Assembly (NCBI GenBank): GCA_937924405.1
Contig: CALDVW010000019.1
Span: 1-61,760 of the forward strand
Origin: an uncultured Lysobacterales bacterium
GTDB lineage: Bacteria > Pseudomonadota > Gammaproteobacteria > Xanthomonadales > SZUA-36
Reading direction: 5' to 3'
DNA length: 61,760 bases
Below the pieces are notes generated by a model. The model did not search any database, had not been told where the DNA came from, and was given only the letters and a program-made list of their open reading frames with translations. Shown in pieces: positions 18,495 through 28,070 of this stretch; positions within the stretch are counted from its first letter, which is position 1; each line of letters starts with the position of its first letter. The translations under genes and the position numbers were made by a program.

Positions 18495-20408
18495 ATGAAT
18501 GCAGCGCAATATCCACTTCTGAGCACGATCAACGCACCCTCTGACCTGCGGAAACTCGATGAAGAGTTGTTACCGCAAATGGCGGACGAGTTGCGCAGTT
18601 ACCTGATCAAATCAGTTGCCACCAGCGGCGGGCATTTCGGTGCCGGTCTTGGCTGTGTGGAACTCACTGTGGCGCTGCATTTCCTGTACGAAACCCCCAA
18701 CGACCGGATTGTCTGGGATGTCGGCCACCAGGCTTATCCGCACAAGATTCTCTGTGAACGTGCTGGCAGCATCACAACGATCAAGCAGAAGCAAGGCCTG
18801 GCGCCTTTTCCCAAGCGGTCCGAGAGTGAGTACGACACGTTCGGAACCGGACATTCTTCAACTTCGATCAGCGCGGCCCTGGGAATGGCCGCGGCTACGG
18901 CGGCCTTGGGCAAAAGCCGCAAGTGCGTGGCAATCATCGGGGACGGCGCCATGACCGCGGGAATGGCATATGAAGCGCTTAATCATGGCGGAGACCTCGA
19001 CAATGACCTGCTGGTGGTATTGAACGAAAACCAGATGTCAATATCACCCAATGTAGGCGCCATGACCAAAATGCTGGGGCGATTGATGAGCGGCCCGACC
19101 ATGACCGGAATACGCGAACGCGGTAAGAGTCTGATGCATCGGGATTCTCGCACGTGGCGCTTCATGAGCCGCTGGGAGGAGCATATCAAGGGCATGGTCA
19201 TGCCCAGCACGCTGTTTGAAGAATTGGGGTTCAATTACCTTGGACCGATCGACGGCCATGACTTGCCGACACTGATTCGGACCATCCGCACGGCCCGTGA
19301 CGTACACGGGCCAAACCTGCTCCACATCATCACCGAAAAGGGCAAGGGCTACGAACCCGCTGAAAGAGACCCGGTCAAGTACCATGCAGTAGGCCCATTT
19401 GATCCCGACACCGGAGTCGTCGCCAAGCCGGTGCCAGCTAAAACCAGGCCAAGCTACACTGAAATATTCGGGCAGTGGATCTGTGACATGGCGGAGAAAG
19501 ATCCCGGCTTGCTTGGCATTACGCCGGCCATGCGCGAAGGTTCCGGACTGGTCCGGTTCCAGCAGAAGTTTCCAGATCGCTATTACGACGTGGGAATCGC
19601 CGAACAGCACAGTGTGACACTGGCGGCGGGCATGGCCTGCGAGAACGCACACCCGGTGGTGGCCATCTACAGTACTTTTTTGCAACGAGCCTACGATCAA
19701 CTGATCCACGATGTCGCGCTACAGGACCTTCCTGTCCTGTTCGCTATCGACCGGGCCGGCCTGGTAGGTCCTGACGGCCCCACCCATGCAGGCAGTTTTG
19801 ATCTCAGTTTCATGCGCTGCATACCCGGTATGGTCATCATGGCACCGGCGGATGAAAACGAATGCCGTCAGATGCTGTATACCGGCTTCCGCTACCAGGG
19901 ACCTGCCGCAGTCCGGTATCCGCGAGGCAAGGGGCCGGGAGTTGAAATACAGGAGAAAATGACTGCCATACCACTGGGTAAATCCCTTCCTGTGCGCCAG
20001 GGCAAAAACATCGCCATACTGGCATTCGGCAGCATGGTGGAGCCTTGTAAGCCGGTAGCGGAGCAACTGAATGCGACGCTGATCAATATGCGATTTGTCA
20101 AACCGCTGGACAAAAGGGCCATATTGTCGGCTGCACAAGAGCATTCGGCCCTGGTCACGGTGGAAGAGAATGCAATCGCCGGAGGAGCAGGAAGCGGTAT
20201 CAATGAACTGCTTGCGGCTGAAGGCGTGACGGCTGATATGCTGAACATCGGTCTGGATGACAATTACATCCAACACGGTACCCGCGAGGAATGTCTCCAC
20301 CAGGCGGGTCTCGACAGTGAGGGGATTCACGCGAAAATCATCCGGCGTTTTGGTGCGGACAATCACCACCCGGTTCCGGAAACAACTCTGCGTCAGTCCG
20401 GCGCCTGA
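18495..20408 (+). CDS. dxs: 1-deoxy-D-xylulose-5-phosphate synthase
   Basis: A 637-residue transketolase-type enzyme. The thiamine-diphosphate motif [18 protein letters not shown] is near residue 150, SHFG-type GGHFGAGLG is near residue 43, and the second domain has [15 protein letters not shown] with the catalytic glutamate near residue 370, then [15 protein letters not shown]. It makes the first intermediate of the MEP isoprenoid pathway from pyruvate and glyceraldehyde 3-phosphate, so with ispA directly upstream the operon supplies isoprenoids. The length is slightly above the usual 620 because of a short C-terminal tail. The last 16 bases overlap the converging alkB gene. Confidence 0.97.
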   Translation: MNAAQYPLLSTINAPSDLRKLDEELLPQMADELRSYLIKSVATSGGHFGAGLGCVELTVALHFLYETPNDRIVWDVGHQAYPHKILCERAGSITTIKQKQGLAPFPKRSESEYDTFGTGHSSTSISAALGMAAATAALGKSRKCVAIIGDGAMTAGMAYEALNHGGDLDNDLLVVLNENQMSISPNVGAMTKMLGRLMSGPTMTGIRERGKSLMHRDSRTWRFMSRWEEHIKGMVMPSTLFEELGFNYLGPIDGHDLPTLIRTIRTARDVHGPNLLHIITEKGKGYEPAERDPVKYHAVGPFDPDTGVVAKPVPAKTRPSYTEIFGQWICDMAEKDPGLLGITPAMREGSGLVRFQQKFPDRYYDVGIAEQHSVTLAAGMACENAHPVVAIYSTFLQRAYDQLIHDVALQDLPVLFAIDRAGLVGPDGPTHAGSFDLSFMRCIPGMVIMAPADENECRQMLYTGFRYQGPAAVRYPRGKGPGVEIQEKMTAIPLGKSLPVRQGKNIAILAFGSMVEPCKPVAEQLNATLINMRFVKPLDKRAILSAAQEHSALVTVEENAIAGGAGSGINELLAAEGVTADMLNIGLDDNYIQHGTREECLHQAGLDSEGIHAKIIRRFGADNHHPVPETTLRQSGA

Positions 20409-20971
20409 TCCGAGACTCTACGGTAGGTCAGATTAATCCTGAGGCCAATGTTCCGCCTGGTCTTTGGCAGGGAATGCGAAAATCTCCGCTGAAAACTTCC
20501 TTTCATGATCAACAGGCTGCCATGTCCGAGTGTGATGCCGGATGACCGTTTACCGTTTTCCCGAACCAGGAACCTGCGCTCTTCTCCCAGGCTGACGGAT
20601 GCAATCAGGGGTGTCGGGCCCAGTTCGCTCTCGTCGTCCCGGTGCCAGCCCATGCTGTCACTCCCGTCGCGGTAGGCATTGGCCAGTACGGAATTGAAAC
20701 CGGTAGATGTGAATTCTTCCAACAGGTGCCTGATTTCCAATAACCCGGGATGCCAACTGAGCGGACTGAGCGACAGGCCGCTGTATCCATACTTTGCCGA
20801 AGAATCTCCGTACCAGGCGATCAGCCGGGGTTGCAGCCTGCGGCGGCCGAAGATCACTATTTTCTTTTGCATCCATTCGAGTTCATCCCACAGTTGCTGC
20901 AGGTATTTGTCTGCCAGTTGTTTCTGCAAAAAATCGGGGTGGTATTCAAGACATTCTGAACTGAATTCCAT
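20393..20971 (-). CDS. alkB: AlkB-type 2-oxoglutarate/Fe(II) dioxygenase
   Basis: A 192-residue protein of the AlkB superfamily, in layout closer to human ALKBH2/3 than to E. coli AlkB. The iron ligands are in [12 protein letters not shown] (HxD) and RFSHSLPKT (distal His), with the 2-oxoglutarate arginine in RINLTYRRV at the C-terminus. The substrate lid [15 protein letters not shown] precedes the HxD. The family removes methyl lesions from DNA or RNA by oxidative demethylation, releasing formaldehyde; the window also encodes formaldehyde detoxification and an ATL protein, though not nearby. It overlaps dxs by 16 bases at its 3' end and follows the DUF2238 gene by 19 bases. Confidence 0.9.
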   Translation of the reverse strand: MEFSSECLEYHPDFLQKQLADKYLQQLWDELEWMQKKIVIFGRRRLQPRLIAWYGDSSAKYGYSGLSLSPLSWHPGLLEIRHLLEEFTSTGFNSVLANAYRDGSDSMGWHRDDESELGPTPLIASVSLGEERRFLVRENGKRSSGITLGHGSLLIMKGSFQRRFSHSLPKTRRNIGLRINLTYRRVSDQAPD

Positions 20972-20990
20972 GAGTGGGCCGAAACGCTTA

Positions 20991-21590
20991 TCAACTGGCC
21001 CCGAGCGACCTGATCTGCCGGTCGTGAATCCTGCCGAGCATTACAATGGCGAGGGTTGCGCCGATCAACGCCAGGAACATATCCGATTGCGTGTCCCAGA
21101 TATACCCCTGCGTACCAAGGAAGGAATCCGCCGCCTCTGAACTCAACAGCGCCACCCACCATTCGACCAGCTCATAAAAAGCGCTGAACGCCAGGCAAAT
21201 TGAAACGACGATCAGGGAAATCCAGCCTTTTCTCGCAATGATCCGGTTGCGGATCAGAATTTCGCGTATCACCACAGCAGGTACAAATCCCTGCACGAAG
21301 TGCCCCAGCTTGTCGTAATTATTGCGCCCGCCACCCGTCAAGTCCCTTAGCCAGTCACCCACCGGTACTTCGGCATAGGTGTAGTGGCCTCCCACCATCA
21401 GGATGATGGCGTGACAAAGAATCAACCAGTAGGCGAGCGGGGTCAGAGGGAAACGCTGGCGGGTTGCGGCGAGGACGAGTAATGCGATGAGCGCCGGCGC
21501 CACTTCGAGCCACCAGGTGGTGTAATCATGGGGCTGCCATCCTGACCAGGCCAGGACAACAAAAAAGATGAATAGCCAGGCGGCGATCAA
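20991..21590 (-). CDS. DUF2238/YjdF-family integral membrane protein
   Basis: A 199-residue protein with about six hydrophobic helices. The family signature is KLGHFVQGFVPAVVIREILIR near residue 95, followed by FSAFYELVEWW and, near the end, LGTQGYIWDTQSDMFLALIGA. The biochemical function is unknown; the conserved histidine, glutamate and aspartate in the membrane suggest metal or proton involvement, which is speculation. No ATG is near the N-terminus. TTG 21590 directly abuts the stop of the upstream universal stress gene, implying coupled translation. Frame and family are secure; start is approximate. Confidence 0.85.
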   Translation of the reverse strand: MIAAWLFIFFVVLAWSGWQPHDYTTWWLEVAPALIALLVLAATRQRFPLTPLAYWLILCHAIILMVGGHYTYAEVPVGDWLRDLTGGGRNNYDKLGHFVQGFVPAVVIREILIRNRIIARKGWISLIVVSICLAFSAFYELVEWWVALLSSEAADSFLGTQGYIWDTQSDMFLALIGATLAIVMLGRIHDRQIRSLGAS

Positions 21591-22043
21591 CTATTCAGTT
21601 TCATAGATTCTGACGGCCAGCACGTCGCATCTGGATCCATGCAGCACCGAGTTCGCAGTCGCCCCCAGCAGTAGTTGCACGCCTTTCTGACCGTGAGTTC
21701 CGAGTACGATCAGGTCCATGTCGTTTTCCTCGGCAAAACGGTGGATTTCACGCGCCGGTGTGCCGCTCAAGAAATGACGCGCAGATTCCGGAATACCGGC
21801 TTTTTCACCGATCATATCCAGCTTCTGCCTCAATTCCGACCTCAGGTTTTCCTCGACTTCGTCCATACCGACAAAAACGGGGCCGTACGGCACAACCCCC
21901 ATGTAAACCGAGTCCATGGGCTCCTGGACATAGAGCAGATGAATTTCACTATCCGCTGCAGCCACGTCCCGCGCGCGCTTCATGATGGCGTCGGATTCAC
22001 TGCTCAGATCGATCGCGACAGCAATTTTAGAGTAACCAGGCAT
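21591..22043 (-). CDS. Universal stress protein, UspA family
   Basis: A 150-residue single-domain Usp. The N-terminus YSKIAVAIDLSSES is the first beta strand, and the ATP-binding-type motif is VLGTHGQKGVQLLLGATANSVLHGSRCDVLAVR at the end, matching G-2x-G-9x-G(S/T). It is therefore probably of the nucleotide-binding class. I start at ATG 22043, preceded by GGAG at six bases; the frame continues upstream to 22133 without Usp similarity. The stop touches the DUF2238 start. Such proteins help survival under starvation or oxidative stress. Confidence 0.92.
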   Translation of the reverse strand: MPGYSKIAVAIDLSSESDAIMKRARDVAAADSEIHLLYVQEPMDSVYMGVVPYGPVFVGMDEVEENLRSELRQKLDMIGEKAGIPESARHFLSGTPAREIHRFAEENDMDLIVLGTHGQKGVQLLLGATANSVLHGSRCDVLAVRIYETE

Positions 22044-22208
22044 CTCGTTCTCCATTTGAACCAGGAAAGATGCATCATCGAAATGATTCATCAATTTACA
22101 TTTTAGTCCAGATGGCCCCAAAATGAATGACACGGGTCAATGGTGATCACTGACCCGAGTTTTAAGCTTTTACTCAATGCAGCCGCAGCCGCTATCGGGA
22201 CACTAGAA

Positions 22209-23237
22209 ATGAAGGCAATGCGCATACACAAACTGGGGCCACTAAGCCCCGGGAATCCGCCTTTGGTGGAAGATGATGTTCCCGTTCCCGTGCCGGGCCC
22301 TTCCGAACTGCTGGTGAAAGTACATGCCTGTGGTGTATGCCACACTGAAATCGATGAAATTGAAGGACGGACTCCTCCGGCTAACCTTCCGATGACTCCC
22401 GGTCACCAGGTCGTCGGTTCCGCTGTCAGTGAAGGAAGGGGTTGCCGCAGGGGATTGCTGAACCAGAGGGTCGGAATTGCCTGGATTCATTCCGCCTGTG
22501 GCGAGTGCCGCTGGTGCCTCCAGGGCCGGGAAAACCTTTGCCCCCGGTTTTCAGCCTGCGGCCGCGATGCCGCCGGCGGTTATGCAGAGTACATGGTGGT
22601 ACCCGAAGCATTTGCACACCTGCTCCCAGCCGGCTTGGGAGACCAGGAAACAACTCCCCTGTTGTGCGCGGGCGCTGTCGGCTACCGGGCGCTGAGCCTG
22701 TGTAAACTGGTGAATGGACAGGCTCTGGGGCTGACCGGATTTGGCGCATCGGGGCACCTGGTTTTGCAGATGGCAAAGCACCTCTACCCGGACTCCCCTG
22801 TTTTTGTTTTTGCGCGTAGTGAAAAGGAACGGGCATTTGCCTCGGAACTGGGTGCTGCCTGGACAGGTAACACGACGGATCGGGTGGAGTCGGGCCTGGA
22901 CGCGATCATCGACACCACTCCCGCCTGGCTACCCGTATTGTCTGCCATGGAAGCCCTGGCGCCAGGAGGCCGACTGGTTATCAACGCCATCCGAAAAGAA
23001 GCATCAGATCATGAAATCCTGGCCAGCCTGGACTACGAACGGCACTTATGGCGGGAAAAATCATTAAGTACAGTGGCCAATGTCACCCGCCGCGACGTGC
23101 GTGAGTGCTTAAACCTGGCAGCGGAAATTCCACTTGAACCCCATGTATCAACATTTCCGCTCGAAAGCGCAAACGACGCCTTGCTGGAACTGAAGCAAGG
23201 CGACATCCGCGGCGCAAGGGTTTTGTCCATTTCATGA
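22209..23237 (+). CDS. Zinc-dependent alcohol dehydrogenase
   Basis: A 342-residue MDR-superfamily protein. The catalytic zinc region is HACGVCHTEIDEIEG near residue 38, GHQVVG near 63, and the structural zinc lobe is CGECRWCLQGRENLC near 95. The nucleotide-binding turn reads GLTGFGASGHLVLQMA. It resembles the AdhP-like branch often found near Usp genes in bacteria of low-oxygen or stress settings. I start at ATG 22209 (MKAMRIHKLG); the open frame begins at 22140 without family similarity. The last six bases overlap the converging PepSY gene. The substrate is not known. Confidence 0.88.
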   Translation: MKAMRIHKLGPLSPGNPPLVEDDVPVPVPGPSELLVKVHACGVCHTEIDEIEGRTPPANLPMTPGHQVVGSAVSEGRGCRRGLLNQRVGIAWIHSACGECRWCLQGRENLCPRFSACGRDAAGGYAEYMVVPEAFAHLLPAGLGDQETTPLLCAGAVGYRALSLCKLVNGQALGLTGFGASGHLVLQMAKHLYPDSPVFVFARSEKERAFASELGAAWTGNTTDRVESGLDAIIDTTPAWLPVLSAMEALAPGGRLVINAIRKEASDHEILASLDYERHLWREKSLSTVANVTRRDVRECLNLAAEIPLEPHVSTFPLESANDALLELKQGDIRGARVLSIS

Positions 23238-23969
23238 GGGCCGGCGGCGCCGGAACAGTCTCGTGGTCATCGCCCAGAAAATGACACCGCTCAGTGCAAT
23301 AATCAGTCCCAGCATTGAGGAAATTTGTAATAGTGGATGGTTGAAGTCATCCCGTGTATCGAAATCCATTATGTGCAGCATCCACAGGAAATCGAAAATC
23401 CTCCAGCGCTTGGTCCGCCGGGCCAGCAACTCACCGGTCCAGGGATCGATATACAGGTTCACCGCTTCCGCCTGATCAAAACTGACCTTCCAGACCGGGA
23501 GCACACTGCCCCGGTATTCAGCCCCCGCCGCAATTTCGGTGATCAGTTCAACTGAACTCACCTGGCCTGCGTCCAGCAACCACCCCCGGGCCCGCTTTTC
23601 TGCCTGGTCAGCATCGAGCCGGGGAACAATGCTCTGGCCATCTGCTTCGATCAGCCTGGTCACTTTTTGTCCTTCGCTGCGCGCCTCGACCCGCCAGAAA
23701 GCCTGGCCAGCGACCATGATCAGCTTCAGGCTGGAAAGGCTCCAGTCCCCCGGAAACTGCCTGTTCAGCAACTTCATGACCTGTGATGGCGAGCCCATAC
23801 CGGTCAATTTTGAGGCGTCCAGCGGCTCTGGCGCGCGTGTCAGGTGTGCGCCCCGGATTTCATCAATCGGGAAGATACTGAAATAGAGGCCACTGGCCAT
23901 CCACGCGATGATTTGCACAGCCATCAGGAGCCCCAGCCAGCGATGCAGTTTTCTGAAGAAGATTTTCAT
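23232..23969 (-). CDS. PepSY-domain membrane protein
   Basis: A 245-residue protein with an N-terminal membrane helix (WLGLLMAVQIIAWMASGLYFSIF), a periplasmic region of about 170 residues and a C-terminal helix (LGLIIALSGVIFWAM). The motif HRWLGLLMA at the N-terminus and VNLYIDPWTGELLARR with FDFLWMLHIMDF near the end are typical of PepSY-TM proteins, often linked to iron or copper handling. The histidines in HRWLG and MLHIMDF may ligate heme, which is an inference. It converges with the alcohol dehydrogenase gene and diverges from the steroid-reductase-like gene. Confidence 0.83.
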   Translation of the reverse strand: MKIFFRKLHRWLGLLMAVQIIAWMASGLYFSIFPIDEIRGAHLTRAPEPLDASKLTGMGSPSQVMKLLNRQFPGDWSLSSLKLIMVAGQAFWRVEARSEGQKVTRLIEADGQSIVPRLDADQAEKRARGWLLDAGQVSSVELITEIAAGAEYRGSVLPVWKVSFDQAEAVNLYIDPWTGELLARRTKRWRIFDFLWMLHIMDFDTRDDFNHPLLQISSMLGLIIALSGVIFWAMTTRLFRRRRPS

Positions 23970-24005
23970 TAGTGCATATTAACCAAGTTCTGGCACTATG
24001 CGACT

Positions 24006-24743
24006 ATGGGATTTCCCTTGATGATCCAATTTCTGCTTTGCCCACTGGTATTGATCAGCCTGTTGTGGGTAACCGCGCCTTACGGGCGACACCACCGGCC
24101 GGGCTGGGGTCTTAGCCTGCCAAACCGCACGGCCTGGATCATGATGGAATTGCCGGCCCTGGTTGTGATCACGGCTTTTGTACTGGCAAGCCCGGCCCGC
24201 CATTCAACGCAGGCCTGGGTGCCATTGCTATTCTGGCTGTTCCATTACGGGTATCGGACTTTTATCTTTCCCGCCCTGATGCGGCCTTCAGATAAAACTT
24301 TTCCTGTGGCGCTGGTGCTGTTTGCCATCGCTTTCAATTCATTGAACGGCTACAACAACGCAGCCGCCCTGATTGAGGCTGGAAAGATCGATAATCCGTT
24401 GTTTTCAGCTCATTTCGTGATAGGAACCGCTGTTTTCGTCGCTGGATTCTCCATACACTTCCAGTCAGACCGGATCATCCGGAATTTGAGAAATCCCGGA
24501 GCAACCGGGTACGCCATTCCAAATGGCGGGCTCTACCGGTGGGTAGGTTCTCCCGCCTATCTGGGAGAAATTATCCAGTGGATCGGGTGGGCTGTTCTGA
24601 CCTGGTCGCTGGCGGGCGCGGCCTTTGCTCTCTTTACCATTTGCAACCTGGCGCCGCGCGCCATCTCCAATCATCGCTGGTATCGGGAGAGCTTCGAAGA
24701 CTACCCCGTCAATCGACGAATTCTGATTCCAGGCATCTTCTGA
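24006..24743 (+). CDS. Steroid 5-alpha-reductase-family membrane enzyme (3-oxo-5-alpha-steroid 4-dehydrogenase-like)
   Basis: A 245-residue polytopic protein resembling eukaryotic SRD5A1/2. Shared features are WGLSLPNRTAWIMMELPAL near residue 36, the FHYGYRTFIFPALMR segment near 80, FNSLNGY near 117, YAIPNGGLYRWVGSPAYLGEIIQW near 170, and a C-terminal SNHRWYRESFEDYPVNRRILIPGIF ending typical of the family. These enzymes reduce a C=C bond conjugated to a ketone using NADPH. In a bacterium the substrate may be a sterol-like, hopanoid or polyprenyl compound; nothing here decides it. ATG 24021 is an alternative start. Confidence 0.85.
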   Translation: MGFPLMIQFLLCPLVLISLLWVTAPYGRHHRPGWGLSLPNRTAWIMMELPALVVITAFVLASPARHSTQAWVPLLFWLFHYGYRTFIFPALMRPSDKTFPVALVLFAIAFNSLNGYNNAAALIEAGKIDNPLFSAHFVIGTAVFVAGFSIHFQSDRIIRNLRNPGATGYAIPNGGLYRWVGSPAYLGEIIQWIGWAVLTWSLAGAAFALFTICNLAPRAISNHRWYRESFEDYPVNRRILIPGIF

Positions 24744-24753
24744 CGGCGAAACA

Positions 24754-25197
24754 TCAGGATTCAGGCTTTGGGGATGAGAAAGCAGGAAGTGATTCCGGCA
24801 CAAATGGATCTGGAAGATAACCAGGTCCGGTCCAGGTTTTCAATTCATCTCCATCACAGCACGACACCACAACTGCGTCATCGGCCATCAGTTCATGCAT
24901 CACCTGCCGGCACGCTCCACAGGGTGAGTGAGCTGTTTCGCCAGGCGTGTAGATTAACAGGGTACCCAGCGAGCCCGCAGTTGCGCCATCCGCCACTGCG
25001 GCCGTTACGGCAGCCCTTTCTGCACATTGGGTCAGGCCCAGCGATGCGTTTTCCACGTTGCAACCGGAATATACCTGTCCCGTTTCGCTGAAAACTGCCG
25101 CACCGACAGGAAACCTGCTATAGGGTGAATATGAATGCCGCGACGCCTTGACGGCATGAGATTTTAGTTTGGCCAAAAGAGTGTCTGCTTGATTCAT
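24754..25197 (-). CDS. cdd: Cytidine deaminase
   Basis: A 147-residue tetrameric-type cytidine deaminase. The zinc and catalytic motif is TQCAERAAV with C58 and E60, and the second is SPCGACRQVM with C93 and C96. FPVGAAV and SGCNVENAS substrate-binding stretches are intact. It converts cytidine and deoxycytidine to uridine forms in pyrimidine salvage. The start is ATG 25197, one base after the deoA stop, indicating a deoA-cdd operon; the open frame extends further upstream inside deoA without similarity. The C-terminus is slightly longer than in many members. Confidence 0.95.
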   Translation of the reverse strand: MNQADTLLAKLKSHAVKASRHSYSPYSRFPVGAAVFSETGQVYSGCNVENASLGLTQCAERAAVTAAVADGATAGSLGTLLIYTPGETAHSPCGACRQVMHELMADDAVVVSCCDGDELKTWTGPGYLPDPFVPESLPAFSSPKPES

Positions 25198-25198
25198 G

Positions 25199-26521
25199 CT
25201 AAATCTTTCCCTTGATTTTTCCAAAAATAACCGGGTTAAGCTCTCTCCGCTCCTGCTGGATTTCAAAAGCAGATTTCAGCGCGTCAGCTGCCCTGTTCCA
25301 ACCGGATTCAGTCGCCGCATGAACTATGGCCAGGGGGACATCGCTGTTGACAGACTCTCCCACACTTCTGATTCCAGAGAGTCCCACCCGCGGATCGATA
25401 TCATCCCCGGCGCTGTGCCTGCCGCCGCCGAGGGATACCACGATGGATCCTACAGCCCGGGTATCGATACGATCAATGAACCCGCTCTGCTGCGCAAAAA
25501 CTGGCCGGATTACTTTCGCGTCTGGAAAAAATCTACGTGGATTATGGATAAGATCTGCTGGCCCGCCCTGAGCCGCAATCATTTTCGCAAACTGCTCCGC
25601 CGCCCGGCCGGAATCGAGAGCCGAGAGGGCCTGGCGGTGCCCTTCATCCACGCTGGCCGCCAGTCCCCCCAGGTAAAGTAGCTCGGCAGACAATGAGAGT
25701 ACGACCGAACGTAACCGCTCATGCCTCGCCTCGCCGGTCAGGAACGAAATCGCCTCGATCACTTCCAGCGCATTCCCCGCTGACCAGGCCAGGGGCTGAT
25801 CCATGTCGGTTATCAATGCATCACAGGGCACCCCCGCCTTGCAGGAAACCCGCGTAATATCTTCAGCCAATTTCTTCGCATCCGCCGGGTTCGACATCCA
25901 TGCACCCGACCCAAACTTGATATCCATAACGAGGCAATCCAGACCTTCGGCAAGCTTTTTGGAGAGAATGGATGAGATGATCAGCGGAGTGGATGAAACG
26001 GTTGAGGTGACATCCCGAACCGCATAGATTCTGCGGTCGGCGGGGGCAAGCTCGCTGGTCTGACCGATAATTGCTACACCCTGATCGCACACCAATTGCT
26101 GGAATTTTTCAATTCCCGGCGCGGAGTCAAAGCCCGGAATACTGTCCAGTTTATCGAGCGTCCCTCCGGTGTGACCGAGCCCACGGCCGGATATCATCGG
26201 TACATATGCACCACATGAAGCAACCAGTGGGCCGAGAATCAGGCTGACCATGTCGCCGACCCCACCGGTTGAATGTTTGTCGAGTACGGGACCATCCAGC
26301 TCCGGCCAGGCCAGCACCTCACCGCTGTCACGCATAGCCAGAGTGAGGTTCCTCTCTTCCTCCAGGCTCATTCCGTTGAACCAAACCGCCATGGCAAAGG
26401 CGGCGATATGCGCATCGTTTACCGTTTGATTCGAAACACCTTCAATGAATGCCGCAATTTCTGCGGCGCTCAGTTCTTTACCGTCACGCTTCTTGAGGAT
26501 GAGTTCTTTGACTTGGTGCAT
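25199..26521 (-). CDS. deoA: Thymidine phosphorylase
   Basis: A 440-residue DeoA. Signatures are KHSTGGVGDMVSLILGPLVASCGAYVP near residue 82, SGRGLGHTGGTLDKLDSIPGF near 110, and KLAEGLDCLVMDIKFGSGAWM near 190. The length matches the E. coli enzyme. It phosphorolyses thymidine and deoxyuridine to the free base and deoxyribose 1-phosphate. It is the first gene of a deoA-cdd pair with one base between the genes. It diverges from the M20 amidohydrolase gene across 81 bases. The C-terminal domain with GGGRHSAGDDIDPRVGL is complete. Confidence 0.96.
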   Translation of the reverse strand: MHQVKELILKKRDGKELSAAEIAAFIEGVSNQTVNDAHIAAFAMAVWFNGMSLEEERNLTLAMRDSGEVLAWPELDGPVLDKHSTGGVGDMVSLILGPLVASCGAYVPMISGRGLGHTGGTLDKLDSIPGFDSAPGIEKFQQLVCDQGVAIIGQTSELAPADRRIYAVRDVTSTVSSTPLIISSILSKKLAEGLDCLVMDIKFGSGAWMSNPADAKKLAEDITRVSCKAGVPCDALITDMDQPLAWSAGNALEVIEAISFLTGEARHERLRSVVLSLSAELLYLGGLAASVDEGHRQALSALDSGRAAEQFAKMIAAQGGPADLIHNPRRFFPDAKVIRPVFAQQSGFIDRIDTRAVGSIVVSLGGGRHSAGDDIDPRVGLSGIRSVGESVNSDVPLAIVHAATESGWNRAADALKSAFEIQQERRELNPVIFGKIKGKI

Positions 26522-26602
26522 TAACGGGCCCTGCAGTTGCTTAACGCCGTGTTTTGATACAGTCTGACCTGACTGGGGTCTGCCTAATGTTGGAGTCTTT
26601 TA

Positions 26603-27931
26603 ATGAAAATATCAAAACATAACTTTATTCTACTGTTTTTATTATATATATCTTCATCGAGTCAAGTCTTTGCTCAATCTGCCTTCCCGCTGGAGTCGAT
26701 CATCAGCCTCAGCGATGATCTGTCAGAGCAAGTGATTGCATGGCGCCGTGACTTTCATCAGAACCCGGAACTTTCCAACCGCGAATACCGGACAGCAGGC
26801 ATCATTGCTGAACACCTCCAGTCTCTGGGAATGGAGGTCACTACCGGAGTTGCGCATACGGGGGTTGTCGGTATCCTCAAGGGTGGCAAGCCCGGGCCCG
26901 TGGTACTGCTGCGTGCAGACATGGATGGGCTGCCGGTTCTCGAGCGCAACGAACTCCCCTTTAAATCAGAAGCACGCGGCGAATACAATGGCGAGGACGT
27001 GCCGGTCATGCATGCCTGCGGTCATGACACTCACGTGGCTATCCTGATGGCGGTCGCCGAATTACTGGCTGAACTCAGGGACGACTTGCCGGGAACGGTA
27101 AAATTCGTGTTCCAGCCAGCTGAGGAAGGCGCGCCAAAAGGGGAAGAAGGCGGCGCAGAATTGATGGTTGAACAAGGCGTGCTCGACAACCCTCCCGTTG
27201 ATGCTGCATTCGCTTTGCATGTCAGTGCCACGCAGGAAGCCGGCAACATTGGCTACGCGTCAGGACCACGTTACGCAAGTGTCGATGATTTCAAGATAAC
27301 GGTTCATGGCAAACAGGCGCACGGCGCTTCTCCCTGGATGGGTATCGACAGTGTCGTTGTTTCGGCGCAGATCATCAATGCGCTGCAAACCATCGTAAGC
27401 CGGAATCTGGAATTGACCGAACAACCCGGTATTGTGACCGTTGGCAGTATTCATGGCGGTGTCCGCTCCAACATCATTCCTGAAAAAGTCGAAATGGTCG
27501 GTACCATACGTGCTTTGGACACGGATATGCGGAAGCAAATCCACCAACGCGTTCGTGACATTTCCGAGGGTATTGCCCAATCTATGGGCGCAACGGTAAC
27601 GGTCGAAATTCCTTACTCGGTGTCCTACCCGGTGACCATTAATGATTCGTTACTGACCCGTAAAATGGTGCCGGTTCTGGAAACGGTAGCCGGCCCGGAT
27701 CAGGTCAGGGAATTAAAGCCCATTACCGGAGCAGAAGACTTTTCCTACATTGCAAATGAAGTTCCCGGCTTCTACATTTCGCTCGGTGGAAAGCCGCCCG
27801 GGAAGCCCATTGAAGAAGTGGCGGCCCATCACACGCCCGACTTTTACATTGATGAAAGCGGCTTCGACGTCGGTGTTAAGGCCCTGGCGGCAATGGCTTG
27901 GGAGTATCTGGCCACTCATGGGTCCGAATGA
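26603..27931 (+). CDS. Secreted M20-family amidohydrolase
   Basis: A 442-residue metallohydrolase of the M20D group (hippurate / indole-acetyl-amino-acid hydrolase-like). It begins with a signal peptide (lysine-rich start, LLFLLYISSSSQVFAQ, cleavage after AQ likely). Motifs are WRRDFHQNPELS near residue 47, LRADMDGLPV near 102, MHACGHDTHVAILM near 136, FQPAEEGAPKGEEGG near 170 and HHTPDFYID near 415. It should remove acyl groups from N-acyl amino acids or similar amides in the periplasm. The first 60 bases are unusually AT-rich compared with the neighbours. It has no obvious operon partner. Confidence 0.9.
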   Translation: MKISKHNFILLFLLYISSSSQVFAQSAFPLESIISLSDDLSEQVIAWRRDFHQNPELSNREYRTAGIIAEHLQSLGMEVTTGVAHTGVVGILKGGKPGPVVLLRADMDGLPVLERNELPFKSEARGEYNGEDVPVMHACGHDTHVAILMAVAELLAELRDDLPGTVKFVFQPAEEGAPKGEEGGAELMVEQGVLDNPPVDAAFALHVSATQEAGNIGYASGPRYASVDDFKITVHGKQAHGASPWMGIDSVVVSAQIINALQTIVSRNLELTEQPGIVTVGSIHGGVRSNIIPEKVEMVGTIRALDTDMRKQIHQRVRDISEGIAQSMGATVTVEIPYSVSYPVTINDSLLTRKMVPVLETVAGPDQVRELKPITGAEDFSYIANEVPGFYISLGGKPPGKPIEEVAAHHTPDFYIDESGFDVGVKALAAMAWEYLATHGSE

Positions 27932-28070
27932 CGGTATTGCAGGACGGGCCTTGAACCGTGAAGATATATGTTACGGGCCAGATAAAAAGGCGGTTTTCGC
28001 CAATTAGATGAAAGCACGGAATGCTGGTGCCGGATATTGATAATAATCTGTAATTAAGAGGGTAACGAAA

